Origin: Ailanthus altissimus
Taxonomy: Eukaryota; Streptophyta; Magnoliopsida; Sapindales; Simaroubaceae
Assembly (NCBI GenBank): GCA_946807835.1
Contig: OX327693.1
Span: 3,923,501 to 3,987,500, forward strand
DNA length: 64,000 nucleotides
Direction: 5' to 3'
The position numbers were made by a program, and so were the translations under genes. Shown piece after piece: positions 10,356 through 21,902 of the stretch; position 1 is the first letter of the stretch; each line of letters opens with the position of its first letter. Below the pieces are notes generated by a model. The model had not been told where the DNA came from. It searched no databases and worked only from the letters and a program-made list of their open reading frames with translations.

Positions 10356-13300
10356 TCAATCACGATAGACAGGATCTACAAGAGGGATCTCGCCTAGATA
10401 CATAGAGTCGTTTACCTTTTCCACGTAGCTTTTTAGCCGCTGTCCATTCACTTTGAAAGTCCGTCCATCAGTGGGGTCTTCTATTTCAACAGCACCATTA
10501 GGAAAAACATGTCTTACCATAAATGGACCAGTCCATCGAGATCTCAACTTTCCAGGGTGTAAATGCAATCGAGAATCATAAAGATAGACCCGTTGATTTG
10601 GCTCAAAGTGTTTCCTTGAGATCTGTTTATCATGAGCTACTTTTATTTTAGCTTTGTAAATTCTGGAGTTGTCATATGCGTCATTTCGTAGCTCTTCTAT
10701 TTCTGACAATTGTAACTTTCTCTGCAGACCTGCAGCATTCAAATCAAAGTTAAGGGCTTTGATAGCCCAATAAGCTTTATGTTCTAGCTCAACAGGTAAA
10801 TGGAAAGGTTTCCCATAAACAAGCCGGTATGGGGACATTCCTAAGATGGTTTTGTATGCAGTACGATATGCCCATAATGCATCAGAATGGCGTAGAGACC
10901 AATCTTTACGATTCGGGTTAACCGTCTTTTCCAAAATCTATTTAACCTCTCTATTTGCTAGCTCGGCTTGTCCATTTGTCTGTGGATGGTATGCAGTGAA
11001 AACTTTGTGAAGAACACCATACCTGCGCATCAAAGTTTCAAAAGAACGATTACAAAAATGTATTCCTTGGTCACTAATGATGACATGTGGCGTACCGTAC
11101 CTAGATAACACATTTTCTTTTAAGAATTTTACCACAGTTGTATTATCATTATTACGACAAGCTACAGCCTCCACCCATTTTGATACATAGTCAACAGCTA
11201 AAAGGATGTAAAGATAGCCAAAAGATGAAGGAAAAGGACCCATAAAATCGATACCCCAACAGTCAAATATCTCGATAACAAGAATAGGGTTAAGAGGCAT
11301 CATATTTCTTCGAGATAAAGCACCTAACTTTTGACATCTTTCACAGGAACGACAAAAATTATTAGTGTCTTTGAACAAAGTAGGCCAATAAAGACCACAC
11401 TGTAAAATTTTCACAGCTGTCTTCTTCATAGAAAAATGGCCACCGCAAGCAGCACTATGGCAAAAATTTAAGACACTAGAAACTTCACTTTCAGGAATGC
11501 AACGTCTCATGATTTGGTCAGGACAGTATTTGAAAAGATATGGATCATCCCAATAAAAGTTACGTACCTCAACCAAGAACTTACGCTTATCTTGTGCACT
11601 CCAGTTAGATGGAAGTTCACCACAAACCAAATAATTTACGATATGTGCATACCAAGGTATTTGGCTTATAGCAAAAAGATGTTCATCTGGAAAATCATCT
11701 CGAATGGGTGGCAAATCAGTAGAGTCAGTGAACTCAAGGCGGGATAGATGATCAGCAACAACATTTTCAACACCTTTCTTATCTTTGATGGTTATATCAA
11801 ATTCTTGCAAAAGAAGAATCCACCTAATTAAACGGGCTTTAGCATCCTTCTTAGAAAGAAGGTACTTAAGGGCTGCATGGTCAGTAAAAATAACAATAGG
11901 TGAACCAATCAAATAAGAACGAAATTTATCTAAGGCAAAAACAACAGCTAATAGTTCTTTTTCAGTAGTAGTGTAATTCATTTGAGCATCATTCAAAGTC
12001 CTACTAGCATAATAAACAACAAAGGGTTTTCCCTCCCTCCGTTGCCCAAGAACTGCTCCTACAACATAATTACTTGCATCACACATAATTTTAAATGGGA
12101 GGTTCCAATCCGATGATTGCATGATAGGAGCGGTGGTGAGTTTGGCAATGAGTGTTCGGAATGCCTCCTCACACTCTTGTGTCCATGTAAATTCTGCATC
12201 TTTTAGCAAAAGGTTACACAATGGTCTAGATATGGCAGAAATTTTTTGTATAAACCTTCTGTAAAAGCCAGCGTGTCCAAGAAAGGATCGGACATCTTTT
12301 ACCATTTTAGGTGTAGGTAATTTAGAGATTAATTCAATTTTTGCCTTGTCAACCTCTATCCCTCTTTCAGATACAATGTGCCCCAAAACGATTCCTGAAG
12401 ATACCATGAAATGACATTTCTCCCAATTTAGCACAAGTCCTTTTTCTTCACACCTACTCAAAACAGATTTCAAGTTAAGTAGGCATAAATCAAAAGAATT
12501 ACCAAAAACAGTCAAATCATCCATAAAGACTTCCATGCATTTTTCAACCATATCAGAGAAAATACTCAACATGCAACGCTGGAAAGTAGCTAGTGCATTA
12601 CATAATCCAAATGGCATTCTACGAAAAGCATAAGTACCAAAAGGGCATGTAAAAGTAGTTTTTTCTTGATCTTCTATAGCTATCTCAATCTGGTAATACC
12701 CTGAATACCCATCAAGAAAGCAATAAAAAGAATGTCCAGCTACACGTTCTAAAATTTGGTCGATAAAAGGCAATGGAAAATAGTCTTTCCTAGTGGCTGT
12801 GTTTAACTTTCTATAATCAATACACATTCTCCAACCACTTACTACCCTAGTTGGAACAGGTATCCCATTCTCATTTTCAACAACAGTAACCCCAGATTTC
12901 TTAGGAACTACTTGAGTTGGACTTACCCATTGACTATCAGAAATTGGGTAGATTATACCTGCATCTAATAGTTTCAAGACCTCTTTTTTCACTACTTCTT
13001 TCATTGTTGGGTTAAGTCTTCTTTGTGGGTCTCTACGAGGTTGGGAACCTTCCTCTAAATGAATTCTATGGGAGCATATCAATGGAGAAATACCTTTAAT
13101 ATCAGCTATAGTCCAACCTAGTGTAGACTTATGTTCTTTTAACAATTTTATCAATTTTTTCTCTTGTTCAGCACTAAGTTCAGAAGAAATGATGATAGAA
13201 AAGGTATCACCTGGTCCCAAGAATGCGTGTTTCAAACCTTTGGGCAGTGGAGAAAGCTCAACTTGTGGTGTCTTAAGGTTTGATGGTTTCGGTCTCTCCC

Positions 13301-15767
13301 TCTCTCGTGGCAACTCTTCAAAGTGTGGCTGCCAAAACCGAGTCCGTTTATCCTGTGAGTCAAAAATACTAAACACGTCAGTTGTTACATTAGGATAATA
13401 CAATTCTTCAAAATTAAAATTGAGAAGGTTTTTCGAAGAATCATAGCCATGATTTTTATAAGCTTCCTCCACTACAAGTGTGTCTATCATATATGAATGA
13501 TAGCACTCGTCTTCTTCTCGTGGTTGTTTGCCAATGTTGAAAATGTTCACCTCAAGAGTCATATTCCCAAAAGATAATTTCATTAGACTATTTCTGCAAT
13601 TAATAAGAGCGTTAGCAGTGGCTAGAAAAGGTCTCCCCAAAATAAGAGGGATTTTTGACTCCATGTTAACAACAGAATGAGTATCTAAAACAAGAAAATT
13701 AACAGGGTAGTAAAATTTATCAATTTGCAACAAAACATCTTCTACTATTCCCCGTGGTTTCTTGATTGATCGGTCAGCTAATTGTAGGACTACAGATGTT
13801 TGTTTAATCTCACCAAGTCCCAACTGCAAGTAAATAGAATAAGGCATTAAATTTACACTTGCTCCTAAGTCCAATAAAGCTTGACCAAACTCATGTGTCC
13901 CAATTTGGCAGGAGATTGTGGGACATCCTGGGTCTTTATACTTGGGTGATGTCTTTTGTTCAATCACTGCACTTACCTGTTCTGCCAAAAATGCAGTTTT
14001 CTTCACATGGTGTTTTCTTTTGATAGTGCATAAATCCTTGATGACTTTGGCATAAGTTGGAACCTGCTTAATCAAATGTAACAAGGGAAGATTAATTTTA
14101 ACTTGTTTCAAATGTTCTAAAATCTCACCTTGAATTTCTGAATTTTTTCCAACCGGTCGAAGAGCTTGAGGAAAAGGCATTGGGATTGAAAACTTATTTT
14201 CGGGCTCTTTTTCCATTGTGGCCTTTTTTTCAAGGGGGGCGTCTTTACTACTCATAGATGTGTTAATTTCAGGAGTAGGCTCACTTACAATCTTACCACT
14301 TCGAGTAGTAATGGCATTGACTTCTTTGAGATTTTGAACATCAGAAGTAGAAGCTTGTGCCATGAATTGTCCTTTCGGATTGGATTGAGGTTGAGATGGA
14401 AACTTACCTCGCTCTTGTACAGTTAAGGCATTGGTCAACTTTGTGATTTGACTCTTGATTTCTTTATTTTCGTCCACCACCTGTGCAAGAATTGTTTCAA
14501 ATTTTTGATTAGTCTTACTTTATGCCTCCGTAAATGCTTGTAATGTATCCTCTAAAGAACTCCTAGTTGGTCGTGCATTATATTGAGGTGCAACATAAGA
14601 CTTGGGTGCTTGTTGTTCTTGTTTCCATTGGTTGTTGGCTTGTTGGTCAGATTTCCAACTGAAATTTGGGTGGTTTCTCCAGCTAGGATTATATGTTTCA
14701 GAGTAGGGTGAATAAGGCTTCTTGTACATTCCTAGGGCATTACATTGTTCCTCATATATCCCTTTCATTTCACTATATGTGGGACAATCCTGAGCTAAGT
14801 GTTCCGCTCCTCCACAGACAAAACAGACATCGTGTGACTCAACTCTAGCAATCGTGTGGGTGACCCTTCTATCTTTGGATTTCAAGGCCTCTAACTCCCT
14901 AGTTAAGACCTCTAATTGGGCTTTGAGGTTATCCTCTTCCCTAAGATGGAAAACTCCATTGGGTCGTGACTTATTTGTGCTTTCAGCAATGCTAGGTCCA
15001 GTCCATGTATGGGCTTTTTCGGTTAAGTCATTAAGGAATTCTATGGCTTCCTCAGGATCTTTGTGAAGGAACTCCCCATTACACATCATCTCAACAAATT
15101 GACGCTCTCTAATTGTGAGTCCCTCATAGAAATAACTAACCAAGCGCCAATTTTCATACCCATGGTGAGGACATAGATTTAACAATTCTTTAAACCTTTC
15201 CCATGCTTGATATAAGGTTTCACTGTCTTTTTAGGAGAAGGAAGAAATTTGTCTTTTTAGGCCATTAGTTTTGTATTGTGGGAAGTATTTATTGAAAAAT
15301 GCTTGGGTCATTTCTACCCAAGTTCCTATAGACATCGGCCTCAAAGAGTATAGCCAACTCTTTGCTTTATCTTTCAAAGAAAAAGGGAAAAATTTAAGTC
15401 TAACAGTGTCTATGGCTTCAGGTTGGCTATGGAAGGTGGCAATTACCTCTTCAAATTCCCTAACATGTACATAAGGATTTTCACTATCTAGACCATGAAA
15501 AGTGGGAATAAGTTGTATCATTCTAGGTTTAAAATCCGAATGTGGTGTGTTAGGTGGAAATATAATACATGATGGTGTGGCTGTGCGAGTAGGATGCAAG
15601 TAATCTTTTAGAGTTCTAACGGGGTTTTCTTCGTGTTGGCTCATTGTGTTAGAATTACAAGATGAACTAGAAGGTGAATTCTTTTCACTTACAAATTGTG
15701 GGAGTGGTTCTAGTTCTAGTTCTAGTTCTCTCACAAATCTTCCTCGTTTGTCTCTAGGTCGATGCAT
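10356..15767 (-). pseudogene. Athila gag-pol polyprotein, single frame with three stops
   Basis: About 1,800 codons in one frame. In order: gag (15767-14520) with a zinc knuckle CFVCGGAEHLAQDC near 14815; aspartic protease with [12 protein letters not shown] near 13860; reverse transcriptase (about 13050-12300) with the catalytic FMDD near 12530; RNase H (about 12150-11750); integrase zinc finger (H-H-C-C, about 11480-11310); integrase core with GIDFMGP near 11250, SDQG near 11070 and a final E near 10950; integrase C-terminus to 10356. In-frame stops lie at about 15231, 14517 and 10935, the last readable as CAG to TAG in the integrase. No frameshift is seen. The Athila lineage is inferred from the reverse transcriptase and gag type and the primer site. 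The copy cannot supply its own proteins. Confidence 0.93.
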
Positions 15768-16516
15768 ACATCCTAATTTTTTTTTTTTTTTAAGGAACGA
15801 AATGCTTAAGGAAAATTAAGAAGTGGAATAAACACAACAAGAAATAGAAATAAGTTAGGTGGTAAGACCAACCATGAAATATAAATACAATAACTAAACA
15901 AAATACTATAAAATACGAAAAAAAAGTACAATAAATAAATAATAAAAAGAAAATACAATAAGTAAATAAATAAAAGGTTAGGCGGTAGAACCGGCCATAA
16001 AAAGAAAATACAACATATTAACTAAAAAAAATAAATTGTAATAAATACGTAAAAGAAAATGAAAATATAGTACAATAAAAAAAAGTGCAATAAATAAATA
16101 GAGTACAATAAGAAATAAAGAAACTAAGTTAGGCGGTAGAACCAGCCACAAAATAAAAAGAAAATACAACAAATTAACTAAAAAAAAGTACAATAAATAA
16201 ATAAAAGAAAGTGAACGAAGTTAGGCAGTAAAACCAGCCATTAAAAAAAAAGTGCAATAAATAAACTAAAGAAAATAAAGTGCGATAAATAAATAAAAGA
16301 AAATAAACTAATTAGGCGGTAAAACCAGCCATTAAGATAATATAAAATATAACAAATTAACTAAAGAAAACAAAATAAATTAGGTGGTAGAACCAACCAT
16401 GAATAATAAATAAATTACAACAAAGGAAATAAAACTAAGATTTTGCAAAGAAAAGAAAATATACAAAGTTACCACTCTAGTATTTATAATCGCAACCAAC
16501 TTTCGCTTAGTGTGCT
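15768..16516 (-). repeat. Athila leader with six degenerate hairpin repeats
   Basis: Untranslated leader between primer site and gag. It is A-rich on the plus strand and built of irregular repeats 68-151 bp apart. Each carries a 16-bp hairpin of the form GGYGGT-NNN-ACC-R-RCC, at 15858, 15981, 16132, 16224, 16315 and 16383. Pair 3-14 is C-G in four copies and T-A in two, so pairing is kept. The function is unknown; RNA packaging or dimerisation would fit the location. Confidence 0.75.
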
Positions 16517-16534
16517 TCCCCGGCAACGGCGCCA
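16517..16534 (-). promoter_or_regulatory. Primer binding site, tRNA-Asp type
   Basis: On the minus strand TGGCGCCGTTGCCGGGGA lies six bases inside the 5' LTR end. It matches the primer site complementary to the 3' end of tRNA-Asp used by plant Athila elements. Confidence 0.88.
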
Positions 16535-16540
16535 AATTTT

Positions 16541-18097
16541 TGTTTACGCTCAAAATATAACGCGGCTATCGCAGTATAGATTGAGGTGTCGATCCCACAA
16601 GGAAGCTCTTGGCAAAATAGGTTAGTGAAGTAAAATATTAAAGCAGTAGCAAAGGGTTAATTGATTTAAACGGATGAGATAGAATTGTCTATGAATTGAG
16701 AAAAATGTCTTATGATGATTTAAGTAAGGCTTTGAGAATCAAAATTATGCTTTATAAATCTACTTTATACTTTGATTCGATATTTATAACTCAACTGAAA
16801 GTTTCACATCCCAAACAATCAATCGAAAGGTATATAATATATAGCATATTTGATAACACATGTATTTGATTTAGTTAAACTCTTTGCAAGCATTAACACA
16901 CATCATGTTATTTATACAAGTTATCTAAGATCGATAATATATCATTTTGACAATATTGCAGTAAAAGATTAACTTGAATATCAAACATTTATTGCCCTTA
17001 CATGTTATCCAAGATCGACAATATATCAAATTGACAATACTGCAGTAAAAGATTAACATATAAAACAATGTAACCAGTGACAATTATAAATCAACATGAA
17101 TCACATAAGAAAAGCATGACTGAACATATATGAGACATGAGAATTATAACCTCTGGATTATAGAAAATAAAATAGATAAGAGTTTAATCAAAACCAAACT
17201 TACAACATTTATAGCTCTTGACACCGAATCAAAGCATGGAAGTAGATTTACTACACATAAAAGTTCATCTCTTAGCCTTGCTAGGAACTCTAGCCTAAAT
17301 TACAATACATGTTAATGAGAATAAAAGAAGAGAGAATTATCTATTTTTAAAAACGTCCTACGTGTCTCCTTATATAGGCAATGAATGGACATATGTCATG
17401 GATGACATCAATCTTCAATAGTTTTAAGCTAATAAGTCATGTATCCATTTGCAGTACATTTTTTATAATGTAAATGATTAATTCAGCTTCTGCAGCCGAC
17501 ATGAAAGTTGTATCATTTTGACTCTTCTTTCCATAGGCACTGATTTCATGCAAATTGGATGAGTATCCAATGAGATATGAGCAAAATTCCAAAGATACAT
17601 CAGAATTCGGCCAACAACCATTTTACCCACTTGCAATGCGATTTGGTCCATGATAACGGCTGATTTGGACTTTACCATAAACATACGAGTTGTTGATAGT
17701 TAAGTCAGAAATTCACAGCTTCAAGAATTATACCAATTGAATACGTATTTTGCGAGATACGGTCCAAATACGTGAATTGGGTCAAGCTGGGTAAGAGTTG
17801 TAGTCCGATTCTATTGTATCTCAATTTTTGGCCCATAACATATTGGATTTGGCTTTTCCACTATTCTTGAAATTTGTGTAAGATTAAGTCATGTTGCACC
17901 AGATTCAAGAATTTCTTCATTTCGATTTCTACATTGAGAGTTATGTCCAGTTTACCTAAACCTGTCCAAATAACATTCATTAATCACAATTTAAGGAGAA
18001 CACTTTATTTCAAGCTAAAAATACAGAAAATACTAAAATTAGTGACATTAAATGGTGATTGAATCTCCTAACAACATGCATTTTCATGTGTTCATCA
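16541..18097 (-). repeat. Athila 5' LTR
   Basis: A 1557-bp LTR running TGATGAACAC to GCGTAAACA on the minus strand, followed by the primer binding site. A TATA box lies near 17369-17378. It pairs with 4123-5657, and the outer flank at 18098 carries the GCTAT duplication. Short ORFs within it are shared by all three LTR copies and are not genes. Confidence 0.93.
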
Positions 18098-18428
18098 GCT
18101 ATCAATTGGCTTGTAAACACATCTTGATAATCTTTGTGATAAACAAGAGATCTTAGTGATTCTTTGTGAGAGAAAATCTCGAGAGTGAGAGAGAGAGTTT
18201 TCTTTGTGATCTTTCTTGTAAAAGGCATACTTTGTGAATGCCTTGTGATTCATAATAAGAGAAGAGTGTGATCTTGATCCGCCGTTGACGTAGGCAAGTT
18301 GCCGAACCACGTAATTCTTTATGTGTTCTTCTTCTACCCCTTTCTCTATTTATTTTTTAATAACTTGTTCTACATTATTATATTACTTAAGTGAATATTT
18401 TACTTATTTGTGTACTTCCGTTTCAACA
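18098..18428 (+). repeat. Copia 3' LTR, right part
   Basis: Continues the LTR broken at 4122, beginning with the duplicated GCTAT and ending TTTCAACA. It contains a GA-rich stretch at 18180-18200 and the box GACGTAGGCAA...TTGCC...CCACGT near 18287-18312. Two solo LTRs elsewhere in the window carry the same box. Joined, the LTR is about 720 bp. Confidence 0.85.
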
Positions 18429-18776
18429 CTATAATTCAGCCAAAGCTAGATAATTAGGCAAACCTCTTTTTCTCGACTCTTGGCAAATTTTTGAAAAGTA
18501 AGAAGGTAAATAGTAATTATGGTAAACATTGTGATCTCTGATGTGTCAATATTAACAATGACTCGTTATTTCACTGAATGATTTCTTTAGACAAATATAG
18601 ATATATATATTTATATTTAGTTGAAATCTCACTTATTAGATTCAACTATACAAGGCATTTTTAAAAAAGAATTTGTCATAATATATTAGATCCATTCATA
18701 ATATTATAAAAAAATGGATAAAATTCTTTACTCCTACTTAATATGGTTGATATATTTTCTGCTAAGTTGTAAACAG
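18429..18776 (+). other. AT-rich sequence, probably intron of the P450 fragment
   Basis: Lies between the copia LTR end and the first recognisable P450 exon. No coding sequence is recognised. It ends in an acceptor-like AAACAG. Confidence 0.4.
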
Positions 18777-19132
18777 AATCATACAACCAAACCGGGATGT
18801 TTCATTCCCTTTGGATCAGGATTAAGAAGATGCATCGGATCCGATTTCGGCAAGCTTGAAATTTCCGTCTTTATCCATTATTTTCTTCTTAACTATAAGT
18901 GAGTTTGCTTTATTAACTAGAATTGTTATTTTGTTCGTGCAACCATTGCAAATTTACAGTTACTTGAAGAAAAAAAGTTAATGTGGCTGACATTGCAAAT
19001 ATTAATTTCTTTTTCTTTTCTTCCCATGCAACTATTTGCAGGCTTGAACAACTTAATCCTGAATGTCTTGTAGCGTACTTACCTTCAGAGCCTTCAGACA
19101 ATTGTCTTGCAAAAATTTCTAAGCTCAAATAA
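18777..19132 (+). pseudogene. CYP88-like cytochrome P450, last two exons only
   Basis: Exon 18777-18898 encodes the haem-binding loop FIPFGSGLRRCIG, matching FxxGxRxCxG with the haem-ligand Cys, then GKLEISVFIHYFLLNY. Donor GTGAGT (18899) and acceptor TTTGCAG (19041) join it in frame to exon 19042-19132, which ends SDNCLAKISKLK and a stop. The C-terminus resembles CYP88 enzymes such as ent-kaurenoic acid oxidase of gibberellin synthesis. Nothing upstream of the haem exon is visible: a copia element and its nested Athila occupy the next 18 kb to the left. It is either the 3' end of a gene split by retrotransposons in an intron or a detached fragment. Confidence 0.8.
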
Positions 19133-19293
19133 TATTTCACAGCTGTCAGAAATATTATTTATGTGCTATATATTTGATATAGATCATGTGTTAGGAATTT
19201 CCAGAGCATATAGACAATTGGTGCATCATAATGCTTTCCTTTTCTCCAAGCTATACTTTTTATCTCCAATGTTTGCATATTATTCAAATTGGC

Positions 19294-20351
19294 ACGAGTT
19301 ATATTTGGATGTATAGTGCTAGCTAGTGGTAATTCTGTTCGGTTGAATTATATATTATTGTGTTTTATATTACAGTCGCATATTTAGTAGCAACATATGA
19401 GATTGGATTTAATGAAAGAGTACATAAAAATAAATATAGGGAGTTTATCATAAACGAATGTATAAAAATAGTTACACAGATTAAAAGTCATAAATTAAAT
19501 TTGACAGGACTCAATTTGAACTATCATTGAAATTCAAGGCAGATTCTATGAAATCATAGAATCTCGTATTAATTTGTGTACTAATTCTTTATAGATAATA
19601 AATAGAATTCATAAGCTGAACATAAAAACGGCCTCAAACCTCTATTCAGGATTATGTCTCTACTAAAAGAAATGTATGTATGTCATGCATGGTTCATCTC
19701 ATATGACTAACTCATGCACAAGGCAAGGTGGCTCCAGCGGCTAGAAGACTATATTATAAAGGGTAAGGGTGGGGTGGAACTATTAGGTGGAGTAACTCTC
19801 ATTCTTATAAACCCATGTACAAGTTATATTTGGTTGTAGTGTTAGCTAGTGGTAATTATGTTCGGTTGAATTATATATTATTTTGTTTTATAATACAGTC
19901 TCATATTTGGTAGCAACATATGAGATTGGATTTATGAAAGAGTACATAAAAATAAATATATATATATTTTATCACAAAAATGTATAAAAATAGTTATACA
20001 GATTGAAAGTCATAAATCAAATTCGATTGAACTCAATTTGAATTATCATTGAAATTCAAGGCAGATTCTGTGAAATCATAGAGTCTAGTATAAACTTGTG
20101 TGCTAATTCTTTATAGATAATAAATAGAATTCATATGTAGATCATAAAAACAGCCTCAAAGCTTTATTATATATCATGGATGGCCCGTCTCATATGACTA
20201 ACTCATGCACAAGGTATGGTGCCTACAACGGATAGAAGACTATAATATAATATCAAAAGGGGAAGGGGGCTTGGGCATTACAAGGGGAAGTCCAAGTATT
20301 AACTCAAAATATTAGCTTGTTAGGTGAAGTGACCTTCCTCTTAATAAACCC
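19294..20351. repeat. Tandem direct duplication, two ~520-bp units
   Basis: Units at about 19294-19816 and 19817-20351 share long blocks, for example GCTAGTGGTAATT...TTCGGTTGAATTATATATTA, AGATTGGATTTA and CTCATGCACAAGG. The second unit carries a small insertion near its end. No coding content is seen. It sits just downstream of the P450 fragment. Confidence 0.8.
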
Positions 20352-20479
20352 AAGTATCTACTTTTGTTTAACCAATGTGCTCAACAAACCTCCCTCAAAC
20401 AAAACCTCTGCCAGCTGATGAGCAACACCTTCCCCTTTGCTTGTAGTAAGTTCATCCATATTTCATTTGAAAGTAAGTC

Positions 20480-20636
20480 TGTTGTGGATATCAAGACATA
20501 CTCTTCAATTTAACACCCTTATGGTATCAACAAAGCCACAACCTTAATACTATTTTGACTCTATGTGTAGTGGACCATCATAAATGAGAACACATATGAT
20601 TAACACGGCAATAAAGATAAAGAAAACCATTATAAC
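20480..20636 (-). repeat. Truncated LTR end, relative of the solo LTR at 54470
   Basis: Starts TGTTGTGGATATCAAG and matches, with divergence, the first ~150 bases of the solo LTR at 54470, including AAGCCACAACCTTAATAC and AATAAAGATAAAGAAAAC. It stops where the repeat-rich segment at 20640 begins. It is the U5 end of a copia-type LTR. Confidence 0.65.
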
Positions 20637-20639
20637 AAA

Positions 20640-20964
20640 AATGGGCATTCACTGACGTTAAGTGAAGGGTTTCACTTGTACTGTTTCATAGTGTCGGTGT
20701 TACTGGAATAAAAAACTTACTAACATCATAAATGGTGTCAATGAATCTCTGATACCATGGTATCAGTAAATCATTAACACCACAGTATCAAATAATTACT
20801 AACACTATGGTATTAAAGAATTATTGTTACCATGGTATCAATAAATATATGACACCATGGTATCAGTGAATCTCTGACACTATAGTATCAAAGAATCACT
20901 AATATTATGGTATTAGAAAATTGCTGACACTAAAGTATTAGAAAATCGTTGATACCATAGTGTA
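20640..20964. repeat. 25-bp minisatellite with palindromic cores
   Basis: About ten degenerate 25-bp units of the type ACACCATGGTATCAGTGAATCTCTG, clearest from 20680. The best unit contains the perfect 18-bp palindrome CTGATACCATGGTATCAG near 20740. The array breaks off at the TRIM element at 20965, and similar sequence (GTGTCAATAGTAT) resumes after it near 21899. Confidence 0.75.
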
Positions 20965-21898
20965 TGATAAAAATCATTATTGGTTTTTAATATCATATGA
21001 AAATATTCAAAAATGATTTGTTGAATAGGAAATGGAAAACACAATTACTTGTGTCAATCAATCATAATTAGTCAAATATTCAAAAAATTATGTAATTTTA
21101 TTTGTTTATTTCTTTCCTTTTCTTCTTTCAATTTTATGTATAAATAAAATCTTTCTAAGGCTCATTTGAATAAGAGTGATAGTTTTAATTTGTTTCATAT
21201 TATTAATTTTCTTCATGGCATCAGATCAGATTTGAATCCATTTTGAGAGTTGTCTACTATTTAAATTAGAATAAACACCATGTAATAATGGGTTACTATA
21301 AATAAGATTATAGAGCATGTTAAATATTTTTTGGTGCTTAAACAAGAGAGAGAGAGAGAGAGAGGAAGAAAAGAAAAAAAAAACAAAATTCATGTTGTAA
21401 GGATATTAAATAAAAATCCCTTGAAGTGGAAAATTTTCTTTGATAAGTTTGAAGGAGATTCTTATGACATTTTCATATGAAAGAAAATTCATGACAAGAT
21501 CGTAGGAAAAAGGTTCTATGACAAGATCATTGGGAGGCCTCCATGACTAGATCATAAGAAAATCATAAAACAAGATTACAAGAAACTTGTTGCTAGGATT
21601 TTATCAAGTTGGCATTCCAAAAATTTCTATCACCAATCTGAAAGAGGATGACAAGAATCATTATTGACTCTTAATATCATTTGCAAATATTCAAAAATAA
21701 TTTCTTGAATAGGGAATGAAAAACACAATAAATTGTGTCAATCAATCATAATTAGTCAAATATTCCTAAAATTATGTAGTTATATTTGTTTATTTCTTTT
21801 CTTTTCTTCTTTTAATTTTATGTATAAATAAAGTCTTTCTAAAACTCATTTCAATAAAAGTTATAGTTTCAATTTTCTCCATATTATTTTTTTCTTAT
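20965..21898 (+). mobile_element. TRIM-type miniature LTR retrotransposon
   Basis: Two direct LTR-like repeats of about 250 bp (20965-21215 and 21649-21898) enclose about 430 bp with no gene. The first is followed at 21215 by TGGCATCAGATC, resembling the initiator-Met-tRNA primer site. The second is preceded by GAAAGAGGA, a polypurine tract. Flanks share GTGT, compatible with a target duplication inside the minisatellite. The lack of coding sequence and the size fit a TRIM, which depends on other elements for movement. Confidence 0.75.
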
Positions 21899-21902
21899 GT
21901 GT

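Larger units (their letters stand above)
4123..18097 (-). mobile_element. Full-length Athila-type Ty3/gypsy retrotransposon carrying cargo ORFs
   Basis: Element of about 14 kb, minus strand, nested in a copia LTR. Order in its own sense: 5' LTR (18097-16541), tRNA-Asp-type primer site (16534-16517), leader with repeated hairpins, single-frame gag-pol (15767-10356), an opposite-orientation LTR insertion (8472-10025), two cargo ORFs (8446-8000 and 7683-7036), a noncoding 3' region, a polypurine tract, and the 3' LTR (5657-4123). LTRs end TGATG...AACA. The TSD is GCTAT on both sides. The primer site, the FMDD reverse transcriptase motif and the gag type support the Athila lineage. Gag-pol has three stops, so the copy is not autonomous now. 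Confidence 0.92.

Noticed and set aside
15858..16398. Regularly recurring short palindromes separated by variable sequence, superficially CRISPR-like
   Set aside because: Spacing varies from 68 to 151 bp, spacers resemble each other, and the array lies in the leader of a plant retrotransposon.
18714..18776. Met at 18714 as start of a small P450 protein
   Set aside because: The first 21 residues are AT-rich intron translation; the conserved part begins at an acceptor site at 18777.
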